A stretch of 64,000 nt of DNA, from positions 124,001 through 188,000 of the forward strand of contig NZ_LISW01000002.1 in NCBI RefSeq assembly GCF_001905735.1, written 5' to 3'. This document shows positions 16,740-24,151 of the stretch, in pieces. The first letter of the stretch is position 1; the number at the start of each line of letters is the position of its first letter. The position numbers and the translations under genes are program-made. The DNA comes from Streptomyces sp. CB01249. GTDB taxonomy: Bacteria > Actinomycetota > Actinomycetes > Streptomycetales > Streptomycetaceae. The notes beneath the pieces were generated by a model. It was not told where the DNA came from and did no database searches. It worked only from the letters and a program-made list of their open reading frames with translations.

Positions 16740-16907
16740 CTACTCGATGTCGTTCAGGTTCCCGTCGCCGCCCGGCCACGGGGCGTCGCCCGAGCTTCCC
16801 TGGTTGTCCGACCGGAGGCTGTCGTACCGGTCGTGCACGGCGGTCAGTTCCTCGACTGCCACCAGAAGGCCGTTCTGCGCCGGAGGTGTCGTAGCGCTGT
16901 CTGCCAC
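16740..16907 (-). CDS. 55-aa candidate precursor peptide
   Basis: Short open frame running from a GTG at 16905-16907 to a TAG at 16740-16742. GGAAGGAG (complement of 16914-16921) lies six bases upstream, one of the best ribosome sites in this region. The peptide starts MADSATTPPAQNGLL and has a possible amphipathic leader helix (LLVAVEELTAVHDRYDSL, residues 14-31). It ends in a Gly/Asp/Asn-rich, Trp-containing tail (SSGDAPWPGGDGN then LNDIE) without Cys. Leader-helix plus small-residue core is the usual build of a RiPP precursor. It sits 86 bp before the JmjC oxygenase on the same strand and 140 bp from the divergent XRE regulator. No homologue is known to me. Coding status rests on the start signal and position. 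Confidence 0.6.
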   Translation of the reverse strand: MADSATTPPAQNGLLVAVEELTAVHDRYDSLRSDNQGSSGDAPWPGGDGNLNDIE

Positions 16908-16973
16908 TTCTTGCTCCTTCCGTCATCGAGCCTTCAGTCAACGGCGCCGGCGGGGCAGGAAGGGACTCCGAGA

Positions 16974-16996
16974 GGTGACTCCGAGGCGGAGTCACC
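16974..16996. promoter_or_regulatory. Palindromic operator between peptide gene and XRE regulator
   Basis: Perfect 10-bp arms GGTGACTCCG and CGGAGTCACC around AGG, 66 bp upstream of the peptide start and 51 bp upstream of the regulator start. A partial direct repeat, GACTCCGAG, precedes it. A TAGCAT -10 candidate for the regulator follows at about 17014-17019. It is the likely site of the XRE protein, so both directions would be co-regulated. Confidence 0.75.
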
Positions 16997-17047
16997 GGGA
17001 GGTCGCCGCGCGTAGCATCAGTGCAACTGGCAGTAGGGGGACGGGTC

Positions 17048-18304
17048 ATGGATCGCCAGGCGTCGGAACCGCGCGATGTCGTCGCAGGGCTGCTCGACAA
17101 CCCTCGTCTGCTCGCGCTGCTCGCCGAACGCGACATGGGAGCGCTCTTCCGTCTTCTCAACCACCGGGGCGTCAGCACCCGACGCCTCGCAGCGGCCGTC
17201 GACATCACGCAGGGGCGGCTCTACGACTACATGAACGGCAAGAGCCGGGTCGAGAAGCTCTTCCTGTTCGAGCAGATCGCCGACGCCTTCCACATTCCCG
17301 GTCAACTCCTCGGGTTGGCGCGAAGAGAGTGGGAGCCTCAGGGGACCGCGGAGGCCCAGGGCGCGGACCGGTCGCTCCCCGACAGCGATGACCTGGCTGC
17401 GATGAATGCCTTCCGTACCGCCGACCGGCAGACGGGCGGTGGCCGGTTGTACCAGGCGGTCGTGCATCACCTCGGTGACCGCGTGGCCCCGCGGCTGGTC
17501 GACGCCGACACCGGGCCGCAGATCTTCGCCGCAGCAGCGGCCTTGACGGAAATGGCCGGCTGGATGGCGCACGATTCGGGCCGGGACGACCTGGCAGCCC
17601 GGCACTTCACACGCGCGCTTCCGCTGGCCCGCACATCCGGCGACTTATCCCTGGCCGCGCACGTCGCCGCCAGCAGCAGCCACCTCGCGTTGCAGGGCGG
17701 AAACGCTTCGCAGGCCGCACACTGGGCCCTGACCGGCCTCGATCTCGCCGGGAGAGGTCCGCGTATCCCGGTCCTGGTGGCTCGGCTGCACACCATGCAC
17801 GCCCGCGCCCTGGCCGCGGTCTCCCAGTGCACCCCGGCGTCCCGGGCCCTGGAGCAGGCCCACCGAGCACTCAGTGCACCGGCGGACGCCGACCACCCCT
17901 GGCTGAGCCCCTTCGACAAGGCCGCACTGGCCAGCGAGTCCGCCCTCATCATGCGTGACCTGGGACGGCACGATCAGGCGATGGCACACGCCGAGAACGC
18001 CGTACGGCTCCGTGAGGACGGCCGCGCGCGGTCCCTCGCATTGAGCCGCATTACACTCGCGGCAGTCCACGTACACCGGACGGACCTCGATGCGGCGATC
18101 GGCGTCGGCCACGATCTCCTCGGCACAAGCCCCACCCTTGGCTCCGTCCGGGTGCTGCGCCAACTCGACGAGTTGAGAGACCTCTTGGAGTCACACGCGG
18201 GATACCGGCCGGTACGGGACTACCTGGCGCGATTCGAGGACGCGCGGCGGGCAAGAATGCTGCTGCTGGCCGACATCATCACGCCCAGGGGAGGCACCCC
18301 ATGA
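17048..18304 (+). CDS. XRE-family regulator with TPR-like C-terminal domain
   Basis: 418-aa regulator. The helix-turn-helix lies at about residues 40-75 (VSTRRLAAAVDITQGRLYDYMNGKSRVEKLFLFEQIADAF). From about residue 150 the chain is a run of helical pairs rich in Ala/Leu (RHFTRALPLARTSGDLSLAAHVAASSSHLALQGG...QAMAHAENAVRLRED), as in TPR domains of actinomycete peptide-sensing or metabolite-cluster regulators. The start is the ATG at 17048 after GGGGGACGGG. It is divergent from the peptide/JmjC/AKR operon across a perfect palindrome and overlaps the NUDIX gene by four bases (ATGA), so the two are co-translated. The signal sensed is unknown. Confidence 0.88.
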   Translation: MDRQASEPRDVVAGLLDNPRLLALLAERDMGALFRLLNHRGVSTRRLAAAVDITQGRLYDYMNGKSRVEKLFLFEQIADAFHIPGQLLGLARREWEPQGTAEAQGADRSLPDSDDLAAMNAFRTADRQTGGGRLYQAVVHHLGDRVAPRLVDADTGPQIFAAAAALTEMAGWMAHDSGRDDLAARHFTRALPLARTSGDLSLAAHVAASSSHLALQGGNASQAAHWALTGLDLAGRGPRIPVLVARLHTMHARALAAVSQCTPASRALEQAHRALSAPADADHPWLSPFDKAALASESALIMRDLGRHDQAMAHAENAVRLREDGRARSLALSRITLAAVHVHRTDLDAAIGVGHDLLGTSPTLGSVRVLRQLDELRDLLESHAGYRPVRDYLARFEDARRARMLLLADIITPRGGTP

Positions 18305-18807
18305 CTCCGACGCCTGGCGACCCCGACGCCTGGAACGCGTACCTTGCCGAAGGGAATGCCAAGCAAGCCCGCAAACGTGTGGCGGCCGATGTGCTCCTCC
18401 GGGACCCCACCGGGCGGGTTCTGCTCGTCAATCCGACCTACAAACCTGGCTGGGACCTTCCCGGCGGCATGGCCGAGGCCAACGAGCCACCCGAAGAGGC
18501 TGTTCGCCGTGAGCTACGGGAGGAGCTGGGCCAGGACATCTCGCTGCGTGGGCTCCTGGTCGTGGACTGGGTCGCTCCCCATGGCCCGTGGGACGACCAG
18601 ATCGCCTTCGTCTTCGACGGCGGCACGCTGGAGTACGCCGAGGAGCTGCGCCCTCACGATCAGGAACTGTCCGAGGCGCGCTTCGTCCCGCTGGACAAGG
18701 CGCGCGAGCTGGTCGGGGACCGTTTGCGGCGTCGGCTGGACGCCGCCGTTGCCGCACTGGAGCGCGGGCGACCGCTGTATCTGCACGATGGCGTCATCAG
18801 CTGGTGA
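18301..18807 (+). CDS. NUDIX hydrolase
   Basis: 168-aa pyrophosphohydrolase of nucleoside-diphosphate-linked compounds. The Nudix box is complete: G56 x5 E62 x7 R70-E71-L72 x E74-E75 x G77, giving the Mg-binding Glu residues. The preceding KPGWDLPGG and the following DDQIAFVFDGGTL are standard for the fold. It overlaps the XRE-TPR gene by four bases. Such regulator-NUDIX pairs are frequent in Streptomyces, and the hydrolase may process a signal or cofactor rather than take part in peptide chemistry. The start is fixed by the overlap. Confidence 0.92.
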   Translation: MTPTPGDPDAWNAYLAEGNAKQARKRVAADVLLRDPTGRVLLVNPTYKPGWDLPGGMAEANEPPEEAVRRELREELGQDISLRGLLVVDWVAPHGPWDDQIAFVFDGGTLEYAEELRPHDQELSEARFVPLDKARELVGDRLRRRLDAAVAALERGRPLYLHDGVISW

Positions 18808-18894
18808 ACTCCGCCGAGGTGATGCGGTGGCGCAGCCCCGGACAGGGCACCGTGGGAGATGGAATTGCCGAATCCACGGGTCTAACGTGCCCCT

Positions 18895-19827
18895 ATGCCG
18901 GTTGATCTGATTCGTATCGTTTCCCGTGACTCGCCGATGGCTCTCGCTCAGGTGGAGCGTGTCCGTGCCGAGTTGGCCGTGCTTCATCCCGGGGTCGAGA
19001 CCGCCGTTCTTCCCGTGAAGACGACGGGTGACAAGTGGATGGGGGACCTCAGCGCGGTCGAGGGGAAGGGGGCGTTCACCAAGGAGGTGGATGCGGCCCT
19101 TCTCGCCGGTGAGGCCGATCTTGCCGTGCACTGCGTCAAGGACATCCCGGCGGACCGGCCCCTTCCGGCCGGTACGACCTTCGCGGCCTTTCTGAAGCGG
19201 GACGACATCCGGGACGCGCTCGTCCACCCCGGCGGGCTCACCCTCGACGCGCTTCCGGCCGGGACCCGGGTCGGGACCTCGTCCGTGCGTCGGGTCGCGC
19301 AGCTCGCCGCCTCGCATCCGCACCTCGAGTGCGTTCCGATGCGCGGCAACGCGAACAACCGACTGGCGAAGCTCGACGCGGGCGACGCGGACGCGCTGCT
19401 GCTGGCCGTCGCCGGGCTGGAGCGGATCGGGCGGACCGACGTCATCACCGAGGTCCTGTCGACCGAGACGATGATTCCGCCGATCGGCGCGGGGGTCCTC
19501 GCGCTTCAGTGCCGAGAGGGCGACGCCGAGATCATCGACGCCATCAGCCCGCTCGGCGACCCCGACGCGTACCGGGAGACGCAGGCCGAGCGCATGCTTC
19601 TGCACGTGTTGCAGGGCCACTGCAACAGCCCGATCGCCGGATTCGCCCGGGTCGCGGGCAACGGCGAACTCTCGCTCCGGGCCTGCGTGTTCTCGCCGGA
19701 CGGCAAGACCGTCCTCAACGCCCACGAGTGGGCGGGCCGCCTCGACCCGGCCACGCTCGGAACGTCCGTCGCGGTCGCGCTGCTGCGGCAGGGGGCGCGC
19801 GAGCTGATCGATGGCATCGCGCACTAG
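18895..19827 (+). CDS. hemC: Hydroxymethylbilane synthase (porphobilinogen deaminase), orphan copy
   Basis: 310-aa enzyme that polymerises four porphobilinogens to hydroxymethylbilane in tetrapyrrole synthesis. It shows VKTTGDKWM, the dipyrromethane-binding [11 protein letters not shown], the arginine-rich [14 protein letters not shown] (usually RGNVDTRLRKLD), and Cys243 in [11 protein letters not shown], which would hold the cofactor. The other haem genes (hemA, hemD, hemB) are not adjacent, and the motifs diverge from the canonical actinomycete sequence. It is therefore likely a second paralogue rather than the housekeeping hemC. A TAACGT -10 candidate ends six bases before the ATG and no ribosome site is seen, so the mRNA may be leaderless. 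Confidence 0.9.
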   Translation: MPVDLIRIVSRDSPMALAQVERVRAELAVLHPGVETAVLPVKTTGDKWMGDLSAVEGKGAFTKEVDAALLAGEADLAVHCVKDIPADRPLPAGTTFAAFLKRDDIRDALVHPGGLTLDALPAGTRVGTSSVRRVAQLAASHPHLECVPMRGNANNRLAKLDAGDADALLLAVAGLERIGRTDVITEVLSTETMIPPIGAGVLALQCREGDAEIIDAISPLGDPDAYRETQAERMLLHVLQGHCNSPIAGFARVAGNGELSLRACVFSPDGKTVLNAHEWAGRLDPATLGTSVAVALLRQGARELIDGIAH

Positions 19828-19902
19828 CACGCGTATCGAGGCGTGATCAGGCCGCTCGCAGCGGTCGGAATACGTACGCGCGGGCGCCGGTTGCAGCGGA
19901 GC

Positions 19903-20463
19903 ATGCACCGTCCTCAGCGGCCGACCAGCGGCATACACCCCCTGCTTGCCGGGCGATTCAGTCCCTACCGGTTCGATCCGGCGGCGGCTGTCGACGACCA
20001 CGCGCTCGGGCTTCTGCTGGAGGCCGCGCGGTGGGCGCCGTCGGCGGGGAACTCCCAGCCGTGGGGCTTCTTCACCGGCAGGCCCGGTGAGCCGGAGCAT
20101 GACCGGATGGTGCCTCACCTCGCGCCGAGCTCGGCCCGTTGGGCGACGGACGCGGGTCTGCTCGTCGTCACCCTCACGCGCCGGTACGTCGATGAGACGC
20201 AGGTGCTCTACTCCGAGTTCGCGGACTACGACCTCGGCCAGGCCATCGCCCACATGACGGTCCAGGCCCAGGCCATGGGGCTGGCCGCGCACCAATTCCG
20301 GGCGTTCGACCTGGAAGGGATCACGAAGGAGCTGGCCCCGAACCCGGGCTGGGCGATCGTTTCCATGGTCGCGGTGGGCAAGGCCGCTGACGGGCCCCGG
20401 GAGGGCCGTGACCGGCGCAGCGTCGCGCACCTGCGCTCCGCTCCCTGGTCACCGGTGGAGTAG
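19903..20463 (+). CDS. Nitroreductase family protein
   Basis: 186-aa FMN-dependent oxidoreductase of the nitroreductase fold. FMN-binding and fold signatures are SPYRFDPAAAV, LLEAARWAPSAGNSQPWGFF (the SxxNxQPW phosphate/flavin motif) and DLGQAIAHMTVQAQAMGLAAHQ. Natural substrates of the family include quinones, nitroaromatics and enones. The frame is open from a GTG at 19843. The ATG at 19903 (MHRPQRPTSG) puts the length in the family range and is chosen, though GGAG sits very close to it. It follows hemC by 75 bp on the same strand. Confidence 0.87.
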   Translation: MHRPQRPTSGIHPLLAGRFSPYRFDPAAAVDDHALGLLLEAARWAPSAGNSQPWGFFTGRPGEPEHDRMVPHLAPSSARWATDAGLLVVTLTRRYVDETQVLYSEFADYDLGQAIAHMTVQAQAMGLAAHQFRAFDLEGITKELAPNPGWAIVSMVAVGKAADGPREGRDRRSVAHLRSAPWSPVE

Positions 20464-20489
20464 CAGCCGCGCCGGGGCTGAGGTCAAGG

Positions 20490-20522
20490 GCCGGTACCAC
20501 CGTGTGCGTCAGTGGTACCGGC
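20490..20522. terminator. Terminator between nitroreductase and DUF397 genes
   Basis: Perfect 11-bp stem GCCGGTACCAC / GTGGTACCGGC with an 11-base loop, between two convergent genes. Confidence 0.75.
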
Positions 20523-20539
20523 GTTCGGCTCTTGCCGTC

Positions 20540-20806
20540 TCAGGCGTGCTTGAGGTCGGTGACGAACTGCTGCCAGGCGGTCGTTGCGAACACGACCGCC
20601 GGGCCGTCGGTGACCTTCGAGTCGCGGACGGGGACCATGTCCGGGACGCCGTCGAGGACTTCGAGGCAGTCGCCGCCGTCGCCCCCGCTGTACGTGGACT
20701 TGCGCCAAGTTGCGACCTCTACGCAGTTGCCGCCGTCGCCGCCGCTGTACGAGGACTTCTGCCAAGTGGCCGTGGACAGATCGTAGTTAGAACTGTTGTG
20801 CTTCAT
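20540..20806 (-). CDS. DUF397 protein with internally duplicated repeat
   Basis: 88-aa small protein of the DUF397 family, which in Streptomyces is nearly always paired with an XRE/DUF5753 regulator (as in the BldB/WhiJ-type systems). The family core W-KSSYS--GG-CVEV occurs twice in tandem: residues 13-31 (ATWQKSSYSGGDGGNCVEV) and 32-50 (ATWRKSTYSGGDGGDCLEV), 15 of 19 identical. It is followed by the usual VRDSK and FATTAWQQFV ending. The gene is therefore about 20 residues longer than a normal ~60-70-aa member. It overlaps the upstream XRE gene by 20 bases. Confidence 0.92.
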   Translation of the reverse strand: MKHNSSNYDLSTATWQKSSYSGGDGGNCVEVATWRKSTYSGGDGGDCLEVLDGVPDMVPVRDSKVTDGPAVVFATTAWQQFVTDLKHA

Positions 20807-21629
20807 GTTCGTAATCCTCCGCCACCGACTCGATCAACGCCAGGGACGCTGCCGGTGAGAGCGCGCTGGCCACGACCAGATCGTAGGTGAGTTCGTACTG
20901 CCGGACCGTTGCCGGATCGTCTTGCAGATGGCCGATGCCCATGCCGTCCGCGTAGGCGAGTGGTGGCTCGTCGGCGAACGACATCAGCTTGAGGGAGCCG
21001 GTCAGGGCTGCGTGGGCGCCTGCGGAGAACGGCAGCACTTGCACGATGATGCGGTGCTGCCTTATCAAGTCGGCGATGTGGCGGAGAGCCTCCGCCATGC
21101 ATTCGGGTCCGCCAACCTTCCGACGTAACACCGCTTCGTCCAACACGGCCCACAACATCGGCAGTGTTGGATCGGCGAGGAGCAGTGTTCGGTCGAGACG
21201 GGCTGCCACCAGTTCATCGATCACGCTCTCGACGGCCGTGGGCTGATACTCCCTGAACACCGCTCGTGCGTACGCCTCCGTCTGCAACAGGCCCGGGATG
21301 AGCTGCGGCGCGTACTGCTTGATCTCGGTCGCCCGCGCCTCTGCCTCCGCCGCTTCCACGAAGTGATCCGGGTACTTCGACTTCTCCAAAGCCGCACAGT
21401 TGCGCTTGAAGAAGCCATCCGCGTTCAGAACCTCGTCAAGATTGATCGCCTGGTCCATCTGCATGCTTCGGGAGCCGTTCTCCAGATGGCCGATGAACGA
21501 GCCGCTGACGTACAGCAGATCGCCCAGCTCGGTCTGGGAGAGGTTCGCGCTCTCTCTTCGGTGGCGGAGTTCGGAGCCCAGGAGGGCGCGAGGAGAAGAG
21601 GCGGGGTCGAGTTTCTTGGGACCTGGCAT
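20787..21629 (-). CDS. XRE-family regulator with DUF5753 domain
   Basis: 280-aa DNA-binding protein. The HTH lies at residues ~15-70 (GSELRHRRESANLSQTELGDLLYVSGSFIGHLENGSRSM). The DUF5753 ligand-like domain follows (YAPQLIPGLLQTEAYARAVFREYQP...VGGPECMAEALRHIADLIRQHRIIVQVLPFSAGAHAALTGSLKLMSF). This is the WhiJ-type architecture found in many Streptomyces paralogues. It overlaps the DUF397 partner by 20 bases, so the two products are probably made together and interact. It may act in developmental or stress control; the target is unknown. Confidence 0.93.
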   Translation of the reverse strand: MPGPKKLDPASSPRALLGSELRHRRESANLSQTELGDLLYVSGSFIGHLENGSRSMQMDQAINLDEVLNADGFFKRNCAALEKSKYPDHFVEAAEAEARATEIKQYAPQLIPGLLQTEAYARAVFREYQPTAVESVIDELVAARLDRTLLLADPTLPMLWAVLDEAVLRRKVGGPECMAEALRHIADLIRQHRIIVQVLPFSAGAHAALTGSLKLMSFADEPPLAYADGMGIGHLQDDPATVRQYELTYDLVVASALSPAASLALIESVAEDYEHEAQQF

Positions 21630-21742
21630 GACAACTCCCTGTTACACACGTGGGTTTGTTGGGCCTGCGGCTCTTCCAGGCTAGCGAGAGAATCACCACT
21701 CTGGGTATGCATCGTCATTACTCAGCGTGGAAGGAATGGATC

Positions 21743-21979
21743 ATGACGACAACGGAACGGCGCAGGGCGGCAGTGGCGAAGATTCGGGAGGCGGAGGAGG
21801 TGGTGGCGTTGCTGAGAGAGGGCTTCGCGCGGGCCGGGGTGAAGCTGCCCTCGCTGCGCATCGACGCGGCCTCGTGTGCGGGTGAGGACCCGGCGGTCCT
21901 GGTGGACCTGGGGCGCTGCAACCTCGCGGCGGCGCAGCAGCTCAGCCGGGTGCTGGACGAGAGGGCGGCGGCGTCGTGA
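21743..21979 (+). CDS. Small hypothetical protein, first gene of an overlapping operon
   Basis: 78-aa helical, charged protein (TTTERRRAAVAKIREAEEVVALLREGFARAGVKLPSLRID) that I do not recognise. AAGGA lies upstream of the ATG at 21743. Its stop overlaps the next start by four bases (GTGA). The composition suggests a small alpha-helical partner protein for the downstream genes. Confidence 0.75.
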   Translation: MTTTERRRAAVAKIREAEEVVALLREGFARAGVKLPSLRIDAASCAGEDPAVLVDLGRCNLAAAQQLSRVLDERAAAS

Positions 21980-22215
21980 CGGGCGAGGAGGGCCTGGAGG
22001 CGTGTACGCCGGAGCCGGGGTCGTTCGCGGTGGACGTGCGGGACGGGCGGATCGGGCGGGTGCTGGGGCGCGTCGGGCCGTACGTGCGGCTGCGGCCGCC
22101 GGGGGGCGGGGTGGTGTGGGACTGCCCGGCCGACTCCGTACGGCAGGCGCCGCCGGGGGCGGTGCTGCGGGCGCGGGTGACGGAGATCAACCGGGAAGGG
22201 CAGTTGCCGCGATGA
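21976..22215 (+). CDS. Small hypothetical protein
   Basis: 79-aa protein with a GTG start overlapping the preceding stop. A short beta-rich core (FAVDVRDGRIGRVLGRVGPYVRLRPPGGG) looks like a small barrel. It overlaps the next gene by four bases (ATGA). Conserved placement in Streptomyces is likely, but its function is unknown. Confidence 0.72.
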   Translation: MTGEEGLEACTPEPGSFAVDVRDGRIGRVLGRVGPYVRLRPPGGGVVWDCPADSVRQAPPGAVLRARVTEINREGQLPR

Positions 22216-22598
22216 GCGCGTGGGAGGCGGGCTTGGTCGCGGCGTCGTCTCCCTCGTGGGAGCGGCGGGCCGGTGCGGGGTGGGACCTCGCGGCCTTCGC
22301 GGAGGTGCCGGAGGCCGCGGAGGTGCTGGTGCGGCTGCTGCTGGACGCGGAGGACACGGCGGTGACCCGGCGGACGGCGGAGGCCCTGGCCCGGGTGGGG
22401 TCGGTGGCGGCGGTGCGGGTGCTTGCCCGTGCGGTGGCCGGGGCGGACGACGGGCAGGCGGACTGGTTGGAGACCGGGGTGCTGGACGCGGAGGTGCCGG
22501 ACCTTGCGGCGGCCTGCGCGGCGCTTGCGTGGGACCGGGATGAGGAGGTCCGGCGAGGGGCTGCGGAGCTCATGGTGTGGGTGAGGGGCGGGAGTTAG
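22212..22598 (+). CDS. Hypothetical HEAT-like helical protein
   Basis: 128-aa protein of helical pairs rich in Ala/Val (EAAEVLVRLLLDAEDTAVTRRTAEALARVGSVAAVRVLARAV...DEEVRRGAAELMVWV), resembling two to three HEAT/armadillo repeats. Such proteins usually scaffold other proteins. It is the third gene of the tightly overlapping unit that leads into the phosphatase-like gene 9 bp downstream. Confidence 0.72.
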   Translation: MSAWEAGLVAASSPSWERRAGAGWDLAAFAEVPEAAEVLVRLLLDAEDTAVTRRTAEALARVGSVAAVRVLARAVAGADDGQADWLETGVLDAEVPDLAAACAALAWDRDEEVRRGAAELMVWVRGGS

Positions 22599-22607
22599 CC
22601 TGCGGAG

Positions 22608-23429
22608 ATGGTGACCATGGACATGGAAAGCGATGCGCTGGTGGCCCTCCGGGCCGCTTCCGCGGGGGCGGCCGTCGTACGCGAGATGTACGGGGCGTCG
22701 CTGGCGCGGTACGAGAAGGGCGGCGGTGACTTCGCCACGGCCGCCGACATCGCGGCGGAGGAGGCCGTGCTCGACGTACTGCGCGCGGCGCGGCCCGATG
22801 ACGCGGTGACGGGTGAGGAGAGCGGGGCGACCGGGGCGGCCGGGGCGGGGCGGCGGTGGCTGGTCGACCCGCTGTGCGGGACGCTCAACTACGCGGTGGG
22901 CAACATGCTCGTCGCGGTGAACGTCGCGCTCCGGGACGCCGCCTCCTCCCGCATCACGGCGGCCGCCTCCGCCGATCCGTTCAGCGGCGAGGTCTTCTGG
23001 ACGGACGGGGCGGGGGCGTGGGTCCGGGGCTCGGACGGCCGGGACGCCCGCCTCATACCCTCGACGGGGTCGCGGCTTGTGGACCTGAACCTGGACCCGC
23101 CGTTTCCGCATGCGCCGGGGTTCCGGGCGGTGGAGGTCATGGCCGCGCCGGAGTTCGTCTCCGGGTTCCGCCCGCGCGTCGTCTCCAGCACGGTGGCCGT
23201 CGCGTGGGTGGCGGCGGGGCGCCGTGCCGCGTACCTCACCGACGGCGGCCCCGGCCTCCGCCTGGACAGCGTCCACTTCGCGGCGGGCATCGCGCTGTGC
23301 GAGGCGGCGGGCTGCGTGGTGACGGGGATCGACGGGCTGCCGGTGGACCAGGGCGCGGGCGGGCTGGTGGTGGCTGCGGACCGGGAGACGCATGGGGTGT
23401 TGCTGGGGTTGGTTCAGGGGCAACGGTGA
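22608..23429 (+). CDS. Inositol-monophosphatase-family protein with altered metal motif
   Basis: 273-aa member of the IMPase/FBPase-like Mg-dependent phosphatase fold. It has GEESG (Glu70/Glu71) and RRWLVDPLCGTLNYAVG in place of the canonical DPxDGTxN. The first Asp (87) is kept but the second metal-binding Asp is Cys90. The C-terminal LDSVHFAAGIALCEAAG replaces the usual WDxAAG. Other actinomycete proteins with DPLCGT are, to my recollection, annotated as IMPase family. Activity on inositol phosphate is doubtful, and another phosphoester or a non-catalytic role is possible. It is last in the four-gene unit. Confidence 0.82.
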   Translation: MVTMDMESDALVALRAASAGAAVVREMYGASLARYEKGGGDFATAADIAAEEAVLDVLRAARPDDAVTGEESGATGAAGAGRRWLVDPLCGTLNYAVGNMLVAVNVALRDAASSRITAAASADPFSGEVFWTDGAGAWVRGSDGRDARLIPSTGSRLVDLNLDPPFPHAPGFRAVEVMAAPEFVSGFRPRVVSSTVAVAWVAAGRRAAYLTDGGPGLRLDSVHFAAGIALCEAAGCVVTGIDGLPVDQGAGGLVVAADRETHGVLLGLVQGQR

Positions 23430-23488
23430 GCGGCGCTCGGTGCGCCGGTCACTCGGGCAGGCTTGGGCTTCGGAGAGGGAGGCCGGCG

Positions 23489-24091
23489 ATGGAAGCGAGG
23501 GCGGGACACCAGCCAGGTACCGGCGGCCCCCCGTGGGACTACCTGTTGGACGCATGGCGGGAACTGGACGTGCCCGAGGGATGGCACGCCGAGATCGAGG
23601 CGGAGCGGATCCGCTTGGTGCCGCCGTCGCATGCGCATCACGCCGCGATCGCCGCTGAAGTGCAGCGCTGCCTCTATGCGCGTCTGCCTGACGAGCTGGG
23701 TTCCTACCGGACGCTGAGTGTGCACGCGGCACCCCTCGGCAAGCTGTACGTCCCCGACGTCGTAGTCATGCCGTCCGAGCTGATCGCGGCGGCCGATCCG
23801 GACACCCTCGACCCGATGGACGCCTCCGACGCCCTCCTCGTCGTGGAGATCACCTCGAAGGGCAACGCCCGCGAGGACCGTACGAAGAAGTACCGCGCCT
23901 ACGCCCGGGCGGGGGTGCCGATGTACCTGCTGATCGACCGGTTCGACACCCGGGGCGCCATGGTCACCCTGTTCACGGAGCCGAGTGAGCACGGCACGTA
24001 CAAGCACTCCGACGCGGTGCCGTTCGGTAAGCCGCTCGCGCTTCCCGCGCCGTTCGACGTCACGCTGCCCACGGACGGTTTTCCGGTCTGA
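23489..24091 (+). CDS. Uma2 family endonuclease-like protein (DUF820)
   Basis: 200-aa protein with the PD-(D/E)XK nuclease fold of the Uma2 family. IRLVPPSHAHHAAIAAEVQRCL is followed by the catalytic-type stretch LYVPDVVVMPSEL, then LLVVEITSKGNAREDRTKKYRAYARAGVPMYLLIDRF (Asp...Glu-x-x-Ser-Lys). The family is expanded in Streptomyces and cyanobacteria with unknown biological role. The start is the ATG at 23489 after GGGAGG. It ends at a bidirectional terminator shared with the FG-GAP gene. Confidence 0.9.
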   Translation: MEARAGHQPGTGGPPWDYLLDAWRELDVPEGWHAEIEAERIRLVPPSHAHHAAIAAEVQRCLYARLPDELGSYRTLSVHAAPLGKLYVPDVVVMPSELIAAADPDTLDPMDASDALLVVEITSKGNAREDRTKKYRAYARAGVPMYLLIDRFDTRGAMVTLFTEPSEHGTYKHSDAVPFGKPLALPAPFDVTLPTDGFPV

Positions 24092-24104
24092 GGGCTACGA
24101 CGAA

Positions 24105-24138
24105 GGCGCCCTCCCGCGCATGTGCGAGGGAGGGCGCC
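24105..24138. terminator. Bidirectional terminator between Uma2 and FG-GAP genes
   Basis: Perfect 11-bp arms GGCGCCCTCCC and GGGAGGGCGCC with an inner GCGCATGTGC-type extension, 13 bp after the Uma2 stop and 14 bp beyond the convergent stop. Confidence 0.85.
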
Positions 24139-24151
24139 GGCGGCGTGGTGA

